Positions 35,478 to 48,299 of a stretch of 64,000 nucleotides of DNA are shown here, piece by piece. Made by a program: the position numbers and the translations under genes. Source of the stretch: Glandiceps talaboti (Eukaryota; Hemichordata; Enteropneusta; Spengelidae); NCBI RefSeq assembly GCF_964340395.1, contig NC_135568.1, positions 1,897,001 to 1,961,000 of the forward strand. The letters run 5' to 3'. The notes beneath the pieces are model-generated. The model was not told the origin of the DNA and did no database searches. It was given only the letters and a program-made list of their open reading frames with translations. How positions within the stretch are numbered: the first letter of the stretch is position 1; the number at the start of each line of letters is the position of its first letter.

Positions 35478-37477
35478 TAGATATAAACTTCATCATGTCT
35501 AAAGCACTACAAACATTAGTTTATTTGTACTAAACGAATTAAGGCTGACGACGACCTTTAGTTACATGAATACAGGATCCAAATTATACTGTAGATTTCA
35601 ACATCTGTTTCCCTTTTTTTAAATCCTGGATGCGTGACAGCATTCAATGTATAAGTGTAAAAAAAAAGGACACACTTTTTTTTGGGTAGGATTAGAATTG
35701 GATTACATATTTTAACATCACCTTTGTCAGCAAAGTTTATATATCAATTCAATGTATATTCACCTCTGTTCAATAAAAATAACAAATATATACAGGCACT
35801 AAAAAAACTTTCTTTTTTAAAAATTTGACAATGGAATATGATTACTATATATAGTCATGTATATATCGAATTGAATTGAATTGAATTGAATTGTTTATTC
35901 ACCAGATATAAAACAGAAGAACATTTTTATGTACATTTCAAAAAGGAGGTTGATTGGATAATATATCTGGTGAGGGCCAAAGAAATAGTTCGATCTGAAC
36001 TAGTCTAGTCTGTGACCCTGACAAAATAAATATACAGGGAAAAAATACAACTGTGTAACTGGGCAACAAAAAGTAAGAAAAAAAAATATGACAGCTTGTA
36101 TGTATGTACGTCCAGTATTATCACATTGATTTGATGTGCAAGGCCGCAAGTTATCAAATTATTTTTGGTACACTGAGGACTTTATGGCAGTGTATTATAA
36201 CTTCCATGTTTGAATCCCTGTGATTACTATATAGTCATGTATACATCAAATATGATAGTTTATACGCCCAGTATTATCACATTGATTTGATGTGCAATGC
36301 TTAATAGTTATTTTTGGTACATTTTATTGCAGTGTATTAAAAGTCCATGTTTCCATCATAGTGTTTTCTTATCATTGGAGCCATAAAAAACTATATAACA
36401 TTTATTCTTTTCTCTTTAATAGACCAACTTTGTCTATAGTTCTGTCAGATATGTTTTTTATACCATCAAGGTCAAAGGTCAAAGTGGTAATATGGATGAG
36501 GACTGGGTATTTATTTATTTTTTCAAACTTGTAAAACAATTTTATCATGGCTTCCTACTTGAAAAATCAAACGCAAAAAATGACATGTTTTACCCTTGTA
36601 TGGTTCTCAATAAATAATGATAACAATCTAAAACAATAAATTTTCAGAAAGATAATTTTGTGAATTTTATTGTCATGTTATTTGCTCTTTCATATTGACC
36701 CAAATGGAGTAAAAACAAGCTTTTTCATTCTTTCTGTTCAACATTCTACAAAAAAATGCAACTAATTTGACAACAGCTGCATGGTCACAATATTTCTGGG
36801 TACTTTAGAATCTTCAGATTGTAACATAAATTTGACAAAATGCTATACTAATATTATCTTCTATTTATTTACAATATGACAGTGAAAGTGAAGTGCTATG
36901 ATTTATAGGTTTCAGATTATACAATGAAGTATTTACGATAAGTATATAGTCTCTGTGACATGTGACATATGACTAACTAACAAAGTCGTGCTGTTTATAT
37001 CATGGATGTCGTTTTAAACTAATGAACCACGAGAGGAGGCAGCATACAATTGAGAAAGAAGAAAACATCGAATAGTTCAACAAAAATCTTACTAACATTG
37101 ATTGTTACATTTTATCGTCTAGCTCCAGAAATATCTTGGTATAAAAATCACTAAATTTTATTGTCTAGCTCGACAAATATCTCAGTGACATTGTTTAAGA
37201 TTTAGGAGTAAAAACTGATTCAAATTAAAAGTAAAATCATTTTTGTCAAATGAGAACTAATATAAACCTCCATACCCACCCCAAAACTAAAAGAATTTAG
37301 TTTTTTATCCAACATTGAACAATTAATCTCACCCCTGACCAGCATGCCCTCTAGTGACAGCCAAATTTTGTTGTTGTGATTCAAAATGAGAAAAACTGGC
37401 ATTTCTTGTGATTCACCACGTAGTAAGAGATAGGAGAACACCAAATTTTGGTTGTGTTTATACTAGAAATTGTGTGT

Positions 37478-37480
37478 ATC

Positions 37481-37513
<33 letters not shown>

Positions 37514-37770
37514 CTTTATTTGTCCAAATAAATTCGGAAATTTGTTGAATGGTCGCCGCAGAGCAGCGCCCTAGTGCCCTAGTGTTGAAGAAGCAGGAGG
37601 AAACCGGAGTGCCCGGGGAAAACCTGCGTTGTTCGGCAGGGTCAAACTGAGCATCACCCTTCTTACATGCAGACCTAGTTAAATTTTAAATCAAACCCAG
37701 CCAACACCAGGTGGGTTCGAACCCAGACTGCAGAGGTAAGAGGCGTACAAGCTAACCGCTCGGCCACCGA
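37478..37770 (-). mobile_element. tRNA-derived SINE, copy 1, with (ATT)n tail
   Basis: Reading minus from 37770: TCGGTGGCCGAGCGGTTAGC (tRNA-like 5-prime end with A box), then GGGTTCGAACCC (B box, about 37713-37724). Then a body with the central block GCAGGTTTTCCCCGGGCACT, then CCGGTTTCCTCCTGC, and a 3-prime tail that is the (ATT)n at 37478-37513. A second family member is at 48300. The central block resembles the conserved core of widespread metazoan SINEs. Confidence 0.88.
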
Positions 37771-37948
37771 CAACAATGACGTATCAAATTGGCTTAGAGG
37801 ACACACTGCCCCTGACATGCCCCATGCCGTGTCAGGTTATGAAAATATGCATATCAAGTCAATATATTTGTGAAGTCTGACAATAAAATGTAGTTATGGC
37901 TAATAAAAATAAGAATTTTGTCAAGTTAGATAATGTTTTACGTTTACT

Positions 37949-38093
37949 CAATTCTCAGTACCTAAAATAGAATATTACTTCTTAGGCACATCATAAAAAA
38001 TGATGAACGTTTGATTTGTTAGTCGACATCATAACTTCCGTTCCACATACTTCACATGCATTACTATAGGCGTGCATGAGAATAAGCCAACCT
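37949..38093 (-). repeat. Dispersed repeat, copy 1 (inverted relative to 45389-45518)
   Basis: Read on the minus strand (GGTTGGCTTATTCTCATGCA... GTGGAACGGAAGTTATG... AGTAATATTCTATTTTAGGTAC), it aligns over about 130-145 bp with 45389-45518. The family is unidentified; there are no clear terminal repeats. Confidence 0.75.
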
Positions 38094-40371
38094 TCTTGTT
38101 CTATTTTGACCCTATAACATGACGTAAAATGCTATTGCAGGTAATGAAAATTGGTTTCCATAGTAACACTTGATGTAACAAAGGAATGGTGTTTTTATAC
38201 TTTTTTAAAAAAAGGAAAGGTGTCCTCTATAACATGCAAAGTAAAGTTGTTGTTATTAAAAATATATGAAAGATTTTATCATTGAAATAAAGAATAGCAG
38301 GTATTCTGATTAAAAGCATACTAAAGTTATTTTCACTAAAATCAAATTAGTAAAGTTGCATATTATATCGACAGGTGTCTCAACAATCTAATCACAGAAT
38401 ATCACAAGTAATTTGCCAACAGAGAAGAGAGCTTTTTGAAGTTTTTCCTACAAATGAACTGTTGCCATGGATACGAGAAAAGTGCTGCTGGCATACTTTG
38501 TATGCTACTGATTTCTACATCTTAAGGGTTTTTGGTGAAAATATATTTTGACAACTTCAATATAAATACCAAATTATTATGCTATATTTTTAGTGATGAA
38601 AATAATGAAAAGTGATGAAATTTATTGATTGTTTTCCACATTTGTCGTTTCAAATTATACACATCAATTACTAAATAAAGTTACTGTTTGCAATCAGGTT
38701 ATTTTTTCTTACAAAAAATTGAACATATTCTTCAATTTTCAGTTCTTTTTGGCCTCTATAGTTTTACTACACAGTAACCTACATAGTGATATGTTCTTCC
38801 ATGTAATGTGATACTGTGCATTTTATCTATCACTCCCTCATGACCCTATTTCACAACAATTCTTGTATCTTTCGGCTAAAAGATTTCACTATTTATTGAA
38901 TTATACATGACCAAATATTGGGTCTTATTACAGAACATATTAATTTACAAGACAATTTGATAGTACTGTATTCCTCAATATATGAAAACTATGGCTGATG
39001 TAAGGGTCCTTATAACTGTGAGTTGAGTAGCATTAAAACAAAGCCCTTATATCAGGAGTATTGTGTGGAAACTATGGCTGACATAAGGGTCTTTAAATGA
39101 AAATTACTCTTAGAAGCTCTTAGAGGAAAATTACTCTTCAGATTTTTTGACAGGGTGAAGAGTAGCTCGAACTTATTAATTTCGGCGGTATTCTCCTCCG
39201 ACTGTTTTTTACGCTCGAAGATAACTTCAAGATATATGAATTTAATGTATTTTTAAAATATCTTTTCTGTCTGTCTATTTTAGAGTGCTCTTTTTAACGT
39301 TTGTCTTGTGTACTATGTAAATGTTGTGTTTTTTTATAGTATATGGGAGTGTATCCTGCAATAAAGTTATAAAAATAATAAATGATAATAATAATAACTA
39401 TGAGTTGCGTAGCACTGGACACAAAGTCCAAATGTACATTTCTGTCAACCATATGATGCAATGTCACATTCAAGTCAAACTATCAAAATGGTTTGATTTA
39501 AATACTCAGGAAGCTTTTGGTGACATCATTCCCAGATAATTAATTTACAATTTTTATAAAGTTGAAAGTAGTCCAATCACAGTTGTCTAATATATGGATT
39601 ACTGACATCATTGACTTTGAACCTGTCCGTAAGATTAAAGAAAAACATACACACATCTTTAATAATTTGACAAATCACAGTGTTTTTGAACCAAAACTAA
39701 GAGAGTTTGATCATAAATTAGAAACGTAGTACAACAATTTCAACTTGAAGTAGTGGTTACCTTGACAACGATCAACAAACTACAAACACACCAAAACGAA
39801 TTTTCCTCAGATGATTTGGAAAGCCTAGCAATACTTTACGGACTACGATGAGAAACGGGTATTTTACATTTAAATGTAATGGTATATATCAGATATGTTA
39901 GACAGGTATGGACAGGGCTTGAAGTTAACAGTAGTCCCATGCCCACAGATAACCAATTCTGGTCATGGGGCTACCATAATTTGCAGCTGATAGCCCACTC
40001 AGTCTACCACTGATTATGTGATGAAGATGGAAGATTTATAGACATGAAAGTATTTTTTATTTTTTTATTTTTTTTTTATGATTATTGAACATTTACAAAG
40101 AAAATATTTCACAAAAAGTGTGAAAGTATTTTAATAACACATATATTTCCAATAGAGGAAATCTGTTTTCAGTTCAGGAATATAGGTCTACAGGTCACAA
40201 TCCTTGGGCTATCAATTTCTGAAACTGGTAGCCCACTAGGACTACCAAAGAAAAAAGTTAATTTCGAGCCCTGATGGAGAAGTGTTAAATTCAAAAACAA
40301 AGTTCTTATTTTCCGGTTGAATAAAGACTTATAATGTCAAGCGAATAATGCTAAACCTGTGTAAAATTGAT

Positions 40372-40725
40372 TTAAAATGACCATATGGATGAAGATTGTG
40401 TATTTATTTTGGATTTTTAATTCCTAGAACAATTTTATCATGGCTTCCTACTTGAAAAATCAATGTGAAACTACAGTGACAAAGTCTGTGTTTGCAACTG
40501 AATACATTGCAAAAAGCTAAAAAATGTGTAAAAAGTTTGTTATTGTACGTACAATAACAAAGTTTTGACACATTTATCAGTCCTTTACAATGTATTGAGT
40601 TGCAAACACAGACTTGGTCTTTGTCGTTTCATGTTGATTTTTCAAGTAGGAAGCCATGATAAAATTGTTCTAGGAATTAAAAATCCAAAATAAATTTGTA
40701 ATCTTCATCCATATGGTCATTTTAA
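40372..40725. mobile_element. 354-bp foldback MITE with about 170-bp arms
   Basis: The arms are complementary around the perfect centre GTTATTGTAC|GTACAATAAC (40539-40558). The outer ends read TTAAAATGACCATATGGATG and CATCCATATGGTCATTTTAA. The outer TTAA may be the target duplication (piggyBac-like), or simply part of the arm. Partial relatives lie at 36481-36580 and 32050-32155. Confidence 0.9.
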
Positions 40726-40833
40726 GAAACAATGTGGAAAATAACCATGATTCTGTTTTCACTGTTTATTTTGAACAATCCTTTAAAATAAAATTATATT
40801 TTTTGAAGTGAAATTATTGGAATGAGGACTTAC

Positions 40834-40922
40834 CTTACAGCCTTCACAAGAGTGAACACCATAGTGGAAACCAGTTGATGTATCTCCACATATCTGACAG
40901 TTTATCAGTTCGTTTAAGTGAT
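40834..40922 (-). CDS. Nuclear receptor exon 2: zinc finger 1
   Basis: Bounded by TTCATTAG and AAG|GTAAGT. It encodes [18 protein letters not shown], then [11 protein letters not shown]. The four Cys of finger 1 and the P-box CEGCK (recognition of AGGTCA-type half-sites) are intact. The exon ends on a codon boundary immediately before GFFRRS, the classical nuclear-receptor splice position between the fingers. Confidence 0.97.
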
Positions 40923-41107
40923 CTAATGAAAAAAATAATAATTATTATAAATAAATTATGAAAAATGCTTACAATCTAAATATTAATTGTTTGGTTTAGC
41001 AAACAATAATAGAGTTAAGAAATGGTTAGAACCAATCAACACATTACACACATTTTACAACAGGTTTTTTTTTCATTTAGAATATATTCTCAATGCAATC
41101 ATAAATT

Positions 41108-41226
41108 GCAATCGTGTATGTACACGTAAGTATGTACATAGACAGATAGATACATAGATACATAGATACATAGATACATAGATACATAGATACATACATA
41201 CATACATACATACATACATACATACA

Positions 41227-41258
<32 letters not shown>

Positions 41259-41303
41259 CATACACACACACACACACATACATACATACATACATACATA
41301 CAT

Positions 41304-41363
<60 letters not shown>
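41108..41363. repeat. GATACATA, (CATA)n and (CA)n compound microsatellite
   Basis: TAGATACA repeats, then CATA tetranucleotides interrupted by CA dinucleotides, ending in a pure CA tract. Confidence 0.97.
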
Positions 41364-41367
<4 letters not shown>

Positions 41368-42133
41368 AAAATGAAAAGCAATATGAAAGACAGTACAATT
41401 CACATTCCTTCACATACTGCAATGTGACGTATAGCCTAGAGTCACTTGAGTTCCCATCATCTACTTATGAAGCAATATTTACAAATGGTTTACAATTTAC
41501 TCTCTAGCGTATCACCATCAGTCCCCTTCGTTGGCTAAAATGGAAAACACCTCCACACTTTCCATTTCAGAATAAACGTAAAGATATTACCCCCACAACA
41601 TATACAGGTTTGAGTTATGAGTATTCACATGCATCAACTTTGATGATGTACATTAATTTCGGTATATCACCAAAGTGATGGCATACAAGTCATTAAAGGT
41701 GATGTCTTGTTACACGATATCCATCATGAGGTTTTAAGAGTGCTTTGTACTAGAGTCAGTATAAAAACAACATTCTTGTAATATACTCTGAAATGGCTTT
41801 TCAATCTACATGAAGGTGATTGCTATGGTAACCAATGAGATTCTTTTACTGCGCTAGAAAATTAACGTCACAGCATTTTGTACAGAATTCACCTAGGGCC
41901 CTCAATTAAATGGTGTTTGCCAGTAGGGAAACTTTTTTATAGAAACTGTTTATTAGAAATGTATTAATTTGAATAATTTATGCATATGATCCACAATTTG
42001 CATACTTTATGGATTTGTCAATTATTTGAATGATTTATGCAAATTTTATGAGAACTTATAAATTGTTCCCTTAAAGTTAATGTTTATAAGAAAGTATACC
42101 AAAGGTGACACTCTATTACCCAAAATAATGTGG

Positions 42134-42465
42134 TTGATAGCAGTAATCACTGCAAGTGTACTAAAGACAGAAATAAGTCTGACTGAACTTTTCCTTTAAG
42201 TTTATAGCAGTAATCAATACAAGTGTACTAAAGGTAGAAATAAGTCTGACTGGACTTTTTCCTTTACGTTGATAGCAGTAATCAATACAGTTGTACTAAA
42301 GACAGAAATAAGTCTGACTGGACTTTTCCTTTAAGTTGATAGCAGTAATCAATACAAGTGTACTGAAGGCAGAAATAAGTTTGACTGGACTTTTCCTTTA
42401 AGTTGATAGCAGTAATCAATACAAGTGTACTAAAGACAGAAATTAGTCTGACTGGACTTTCCTAT
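42134..42465. repeat. 67-bp minisatellite, five copies
   Basis: TAGCAGTAATCAATACAAGT recurs at about 42138, 42205, 42273, 42340 and 42407. Each copy is followed by GTACTAAAGACAGAAATAAG and TCTGACTGGACTTTTCCTTT. A lone related fragment is at about 49333-49375. Confidence 0.95.
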
Positions 42466-43389
42466 AATCCTATTTGAACAAACACATTTTTCTCTTGTCT
42501 CAAAATTGCAGAGAAAGTAATTCTAGGAGTCTGTTGATAAGGGTATAAAATTGAATAAACTTCAGTATACAGCTCTTAGATACTCTTTCATCGGTCCCTT
42601 AGAAGTACAAGGCCGGTAGATGTAGCATAGTCCACATGGTATGTTGGATATTAAACTTACAAGTTATTCTAGCCTAAAGGTGAACTCACATAGGTCATCC
42701 GTCTCTAATTTAATTGGGTTTGAGTCTTACTATTGCTAAAGGCTGAAACCTATCCAACTGGGATCTGTACACATATTGCATATTTTTATTTTTTATTCAT
42801 ATTCAATAGTGTTTTTTTTCTCAACCATCACTTAGTGTTTTCTACTAACTGAACTGTGTATAATGCACTTGCCAAGTTCCTTACAGGCCATCAAACATTT
42901 CAGTATTACTGAACACATATACAAGTTATGTATGGACTTAAAGATTAAATATGCATTCAAGATCTGTACTTAAATCTGACCAGGTCACCCTTCCAAAACG
43001 TACAAGTTATACATATACTGGTACTATTTCTTTACAGATAATATCAGAACCTAGCCTCAAGCACGTATACCTAAATGCAATAGTTTGATATAGTCAATTA
43101 GCGTTAGTCAGAATCAATTAGAAACAGTAGATGTCTATTTAATTAACCCCTTCAATACTGAAAACATTCCCGCCAAAATTGTGTGGACAAAATTCTTGTT
43201 TTATGTAAGTTTTTGGCAAATATCAACTTCATTTTAGACTGGAATTAAAGAAATGTTATTTCCTAATAAAGTAATATTATTGTAATTATGAAAATATTCA
43301 TATAAATTGGGTCCCCATATTATTTAAAACTCGTCTCTAGTCCTGAAAGGGTTAACACTTGTTCATGTTATCAGTATTTAGTTACATTA

Positions 43390-43741
43390 GGCCTAATGAA
43401 AAAAGTTGTTTGGTTCCAGTTACTCGACCCCACCTAGTTTTCATGCCAACTCTAAACTTTTTTTATGTATTTGAGAAAAAAATTAATAAAATCGCGAAAA
43501 TCGTGAAGTCTTGCACGAAATAGTACATGCAGAAACTGACATCAACTTAAAAAGACAATATAAAACTGTTCTTCCAATCTGTAATGGCTTTACATCTGAT
43601 GAGAAGAAACCAATAACACAGATACCATATGGAAAATAATGGAAAACATAACCACCTGAACTCACATATGAAAACAAAATTTTAAAAATAAAATAAAAAA
43701 TCTACCTTCTCTTCTATTCTAAAATCTATTCTAAAATTGAA
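43390..43741 (+). repeat. Dispersed repeat of about 350 bp, copy 1
   Basis: It aligns almost end to end with 57371-57710: shared TCAACTTAAAAAGACAATAT, GTTCTTCCAATCT.TAATGGC, and the same 3-prime end ...CTAAAATTGAAT. A short inverted fragment of the same family is at 55711-55785. There is no coding capacity or obvious inverted ends, so it may be a SINE- or MITE-like family. Confidence 0.8.
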
Positions 43742-44639
43742 TATAATTTACGTCTTAGCTAGAACAGTGTATCCTATCTGATGTATATGTAAATTTTGAT
43801 GACGATCAAAATATATGGAAATGCAGATAATATGGTATGTAACACTGTATATTGGCTAATTAATATACTGTGCTATCCTTATATATGAAATGCATATGAA
43901 CACAGAGCTGATTTCATTTCACAACAAAGCACACAAAAATATACAACAAAAGCATAATTATTTACACCAAATACCAAAATTGGTAATGATGCCTTTAATT
44001 TTAAAGCTGCAGCACTACCTATACCAAGACAATTTTTTTCTCAAACTGTTTTGTTACATGTAATGACTCACTCCAAGTATCATTCACCATGAAGAATATT
44101 GAATCAATTGTGGGTAAACGGAGCTGTACACATAATAGTTTCAGCTCTATAGAGGAGTTTTAAGTACCCATCCAAAGTAATCATGTGACAAAATATTTAA
44201 AACAAAATTAGTTATAACAGAAAGCCAGACATTATCTCTATGGTATGATATGAATGGGTGTTAATAATTTACTTGTGTGTTAATACAATGGAACCTGATT
44301 TACGGCATACCATTATCATCCACTACATCCTACAATGACAGTCACAGCTGTACATCTGTACATGACATTATTTCAGCAATGCCTTCAATTCATTACAAGA
44401 AATTTCAAGAATTTTCTCGTTTTCTTTTCTAAAATTAAAAGTATATATTGCTAATTACATACAAGTGTGATAACTGTTTACTGAGAGTAAAACTAATATT
44501 ATTCTTTAATTAACAGAACTAATAATATTACCTAATAATTACCCATAAATTCTGAAGATATTAATGCATCAGTTGAGAATTGTTTCATGCCTAGATCAAA
44601 TGACATTGTGGTATTTACTAATGTAAAGGAATTTCATGA

Positions 44640-46620
44640 CTCTGTTAATAACAATCTGACAAATTACCAACTGGAAAACTACATCATAGAACTTGTCAAG
44701 TGTCAACTCAGCTAGAAGGGATCAGATGTCTGGTGATAGAGTCTCACAGAGGGACAGCTAATTCTATTGTCTTGAGAAAGAAATTCTAGTCTGGATGCCA
44801 ACGAGGTTTCTAACTAAACCATGTCTGGTCAAAGTACCTCAATCAGCACATAAAGTTGTTCACCCAAGCAGTGAACCACAACTGTTATAGAGTAAACAGT
44901 ATATAAACGGTAGCATCCTGCGCTGATATATATACCATATTTGGACATTACATAACTGCCCCAATAAACATTAACTTTATGAGGGACTGTGTTATTTGTT
45001 AGAATTTGTGACTGATTAACAAAGACATGAGGTTAATGGCTGTGTGGGTGGCTGTGGATGAATTTTAAATTGCATCTCAAGCATACCAGGACTTCTAGAG
45101 TAACGACTTTGACTATACTGTGAGTGGAGGTGTAAACTGTAACAATACTGTATTATGTATAGGAACTAGACTAAGCTCTATTGGGCAGGACCAGATTGAC
45201 AGCATATGCCATACTTAAGACATGTCAGACAGTCAGAGATGGACAGCTCTATTCAGTGTTGTGAGAAAGTAATTTATGACAAAGACTGCTATCATTCTGA
45301 ATCATTTTACTTGTATATCATAGAAACTACCAAATATGAACTTTATTATCTGCAATAGTGTTTTACTTCATCAAAATAGAACAAAAAAGGTTGACTAATT
45401 CTCACGCACTGAAGTGAAGCAAGTGGAACGGAAGCTATGGTATCGACCAAGAAACTGAATGGTCAGTATTTTATGATGCGCCTAGACAGTAATATTCTAT
45501 TTAAGGTACCAAGAATTGAACCAGACCAGATTTATAGCATACCACATGTAATAATAGATGCGATATTGTCTTAAGAAAATAATTCATGACAAAGTTATTG
45601 ACAAGACTTATATCATTCTGATTTATAACTGGAATTTTTTAAACTTTACATTACATATAGAATTGTCAAGTGTCTAATCTGTTGGACAACGTAAGATGTA
45701 CATTGTGTCATGACTTTATCGAACAGATGGACAACTCTTTTTAGTGCCTTGAGAATAGAATTTATGATAAAGGCTTGTCTATAAAACTGCTACATAACTG
45801 TTATATCATTCAGATGAGTCGCTGGACGAGTAGTGACAACCCTTAGGTCACAAGTATTTTCTGTTTTAATGTAGAAAAATATTGGAGAATAACATAATTA
45901 TACCATCGCCAGTAATATCAAAGAAAAATCAGGAAAAGTAATAGCAATTCTGAAAGTTTTGACTCATTTCGAACACAGCAGAACCAGTGATGTAAGCACA
46001 CATTGCTGTGACATAGACGTGTATTGGCATGACGTAAAATGACCAGAATATATATTCCATATTTTTTGTTCAACTTGGCTTGTGCATCATACAAAATAAG
46101 TTAAATGAATAAAATAAATAAATAAATTAATTAATTAATTAGGGGAATTTTATAACTTTACTTTTATATAACAGAAACTGCAAAGTGTGAACTCTATTGG
46201 CAGGATCAGATTTAGCATATACCACATAACACTAACAGATGGCACAGGTGCAATAGGGTAAGAATCATCCAATGCCACAAGCACTCGTACAGATGGACAG
46301 CTATATTCATTCTCTATACTTTATGATAAATATTACATGACTCCATTTCATACTGACAAATTAACAACTGGAATATCTGTACATGATACCATAGAAATTT
46401 TCAAGCATTAAATCTGCTGGTCAGAAATAGATTTATGGCATCAGGAATAGATTTATGGAGTCAGACTGTTGACATCAATGGTTGGACAGCTCAATCTATC
46501 ATCTCCACAAATTCGTTTAGGAATTTAAAAAGTCATTCTGACAAATTAACAAGAACTGACATTTTATGAGCAATAGTGACAAATCATTGTCTCTAGAAAT
46601 CAATTCATGACATCAATGAC
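44640..46620. repeat. Strongly decayed long-unit tandem repeat
   Basis: Recurring diverged blocks: GGACAGCT(A/C)(A/T)TT...(T)CTTGAGAA(A)G.AATT.ATGAC near 44753, 45241, 45560, 45728, 46295, 46484 and 46586; and CTGACAAATTA(C/A)CAACTGGAA or a similar block followed by CATAGAAA.T.(T/C)CAA. Spacing is irregular (about 100-570), suggesting an old array of units near 180 bp with deletions. Confidence 0.6.
45389..45518 (+). repeat. Dispersed repeat, copy 2
   Basis: Plus-strand counterpart of 37949-38093: GGTTGACTAATTCTCACGCA..., GTGGAACGGAAGCTATG, AGTAATATTCTATTTAAGGT. Confidence 0.75.
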
Positions 46621-46650
46621 TTCATTTCACGAATTGTAAACTCACGGCAT

Positions 46651-46963
46651 CAGACTGTTGATGAATGGAACCTGTAACAAGTAAACAACTGAATTGGATT
46701 AATAACACTTGGCACAGAGACTTGTATTACATTTCATCATTTGTTAAGGACAGTTTTATGCCCTCTTTACATAATAGTTCACTTTTACAAACAAATTTTC
46801 AGTTCCCCTTGCATTTCATGTACACATAAAACTGTTCTTATCAACACTGAAAGGTACTACAAGTCTCTGCTGTTCAAACCTGTTGTGCCAAGTGTTATTA
46901 ATCCAATTCATTTGTTTACTTTCCTTGTTTGTAACAGGTTCTGTTTGTCTTTAACAGTCTAAT
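46651..46963. mobile_element. Foldback element with about 110-130-bp inverted arms
   Basis: 46651-46760 (CAGACTGTTGATGAATGGAACC... AATTGGATTAATAACACTTGG) is the reverse complement of about 46825-46963 (CCAAGTGTTATTAATCCAAT... AACAGGTTCTGTTTGTC...). The right arm has a few insertions. No transposase remains. Confidence 0.8.
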
Positions 46964-47689
46964 GTCGGTAGTTGTAATGACATTCTTTCAAACTAGTCAC
47001 TGGAAACCAGTTACTTGTAAATCATAAACATTGCCAAATTTACTGGGGAGAAGATTTATAGTGTCATGAGTTCACATACTAACACTAGTAACAGATGCTT
47101 TATAAATAATCTAAACGACAATTTACAGATTTGTCAGCCTTTTACCCAAAAGTCTAGATCTGTAAAATCATCTCATATTAATCAAATGCTTCATAAACTG
47201 TCTCCGATTTCTCGGCCTTTTTATCTGAGAGTTTGTAAAAATGATGTCACATCAATTATACCTGACAAAGTTATGAGTTTGGTTTTTGTCTAATCCATTT
47301 TAAATGAATCCTATCAAAGTGATTAAGGACATTAAGGTCCTACAGGATTCCATACTTTAGTTTGGTTTGGTTTGGTTTGGTTTGGAGAGAGTTTCAAAGT
47401 GTCAACAAATGAGAACTGAATGGTTTCAACAAAACTCAACTCAAAGGTTTCCAAAAATTCTAACTAGCTTTTACCTGCTAAGCAAAACATCACCAACTCA
47501 GTAAATGAGAGAGAACAATAGTAATCATTGCAAAGAAAAAATCTAAGGTGTGAAAAGCTAAGTACAAAAGAAAGGCAGGAAAAGAGGCAAACTGTAGACT
47601 AAAGACCTCATTTGCAGACGATTTGTTGAATGGGTCAACATAATATAAGAGCTGATTTTTTTTTATCTGTGTGACATCTCTCAACTATT

Positions 47690-47838
47690 TATTCATTTGA
47701 GCACAGTCTGTGACAGAGAGATTATGATTTGAGAGATTATTTATTTGAGCACAGTCTTTGTCAGAGAGATTATGATTTGAGAGATTATTCATTTGAGCAC
47801 AGTCTGTGACAGAAGGATTGTGATTTGAGAGTTTACAC
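47690..47838. repeat. 48-bp tandem repeat, three copies
   Basis: GAGCACAGTCTGTGACAGAG recurs at 47699, 47747 and 47795. It is preceded by a (TTTGG)n tract at about 47357-47383. Confidence 0.9.
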
Positions 47839-47889
47839 TCTTCATGATGAGTTATTCAAAGAATTTAGAGTGCTTACCCACTAGGAGTT

Positions 47890-48190
47890 CGTACTATGTG
47901 ACATTTACAAAATATGTTATGAATATGTATGAAATAATTCACATGTAATACACCCCTAGATATTCACATAACTGATAATTTAAAATACGTTTAATGAAAT
48001 GTTTCTAGATCTTGTCAAATATCATTATGTAATAAGTATACTCCTAGAAATTAATTCACAAAATGTGACATTTACAAAATATGTTATGAAATGAGTTATC
48101 TTTTCGAAATATTACATGTAAGACATCCCTAGTAATTCACATGTGACATTTAAAAACATGTTATGAACTGTTTTATTGTCAAATATCATG
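47890..48190. repeat. Diverged tandem repeat, about three to four copies
   Basis: GTGACATTTACAAAATATGT and CATGTAA.ACA(C/T)CCCTAG blocks recur three times or more. Confidence 0.6.
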
Positions 48191-48299
48191 TAGTATAAAC
48201 CCTGATGATGCTGACAAGATATTTGTGAAACAAGATTATCCTTAATAATTTTGTGACTGTGTGAAGAGCAATATTAAATGTAAAAATAAAGCAATAGAG

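Larger units (their letters stand above)
35032..40833 (-). other. Intron 2 of the nuclear receptor
   Basis: 5.8 kb. It holds the CAGA microsatellite, a (GAATT)n tract at about 35873-35893, a short duplicated segment (36112-36145 and 36268-36300), a partial foldback copy at 36481-36580, a SINE (37478-37770), one of a pair of dispersed repeats (37949-38093), an X-box-like site at 38154-38167, and the foldback element at 40372-40725. Confidence 0.8.

Noticed and set aside
35126-35533. Open frames of TDRQ and LSVC repeats
   Set aside because: Translation of the (CAGA)n microsatellite inside intron 2.
37700-37770. A possible tRNA gene
   Set aside because: A and B boxes are present, but the acceptor stem does not close and the sequence continues into a SINE body and tail.
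41073-41422. MYVC/VCVC open frames on the minus strand
   Set aside because: CATA/CA microsatellite, intronic.
48201-48240. CTGATGA followed by GAAAC on the plus strand, hammerhead-like
   Set aside because: Stem II would need a large bulge, and no helix I or stem III closes; chance match.
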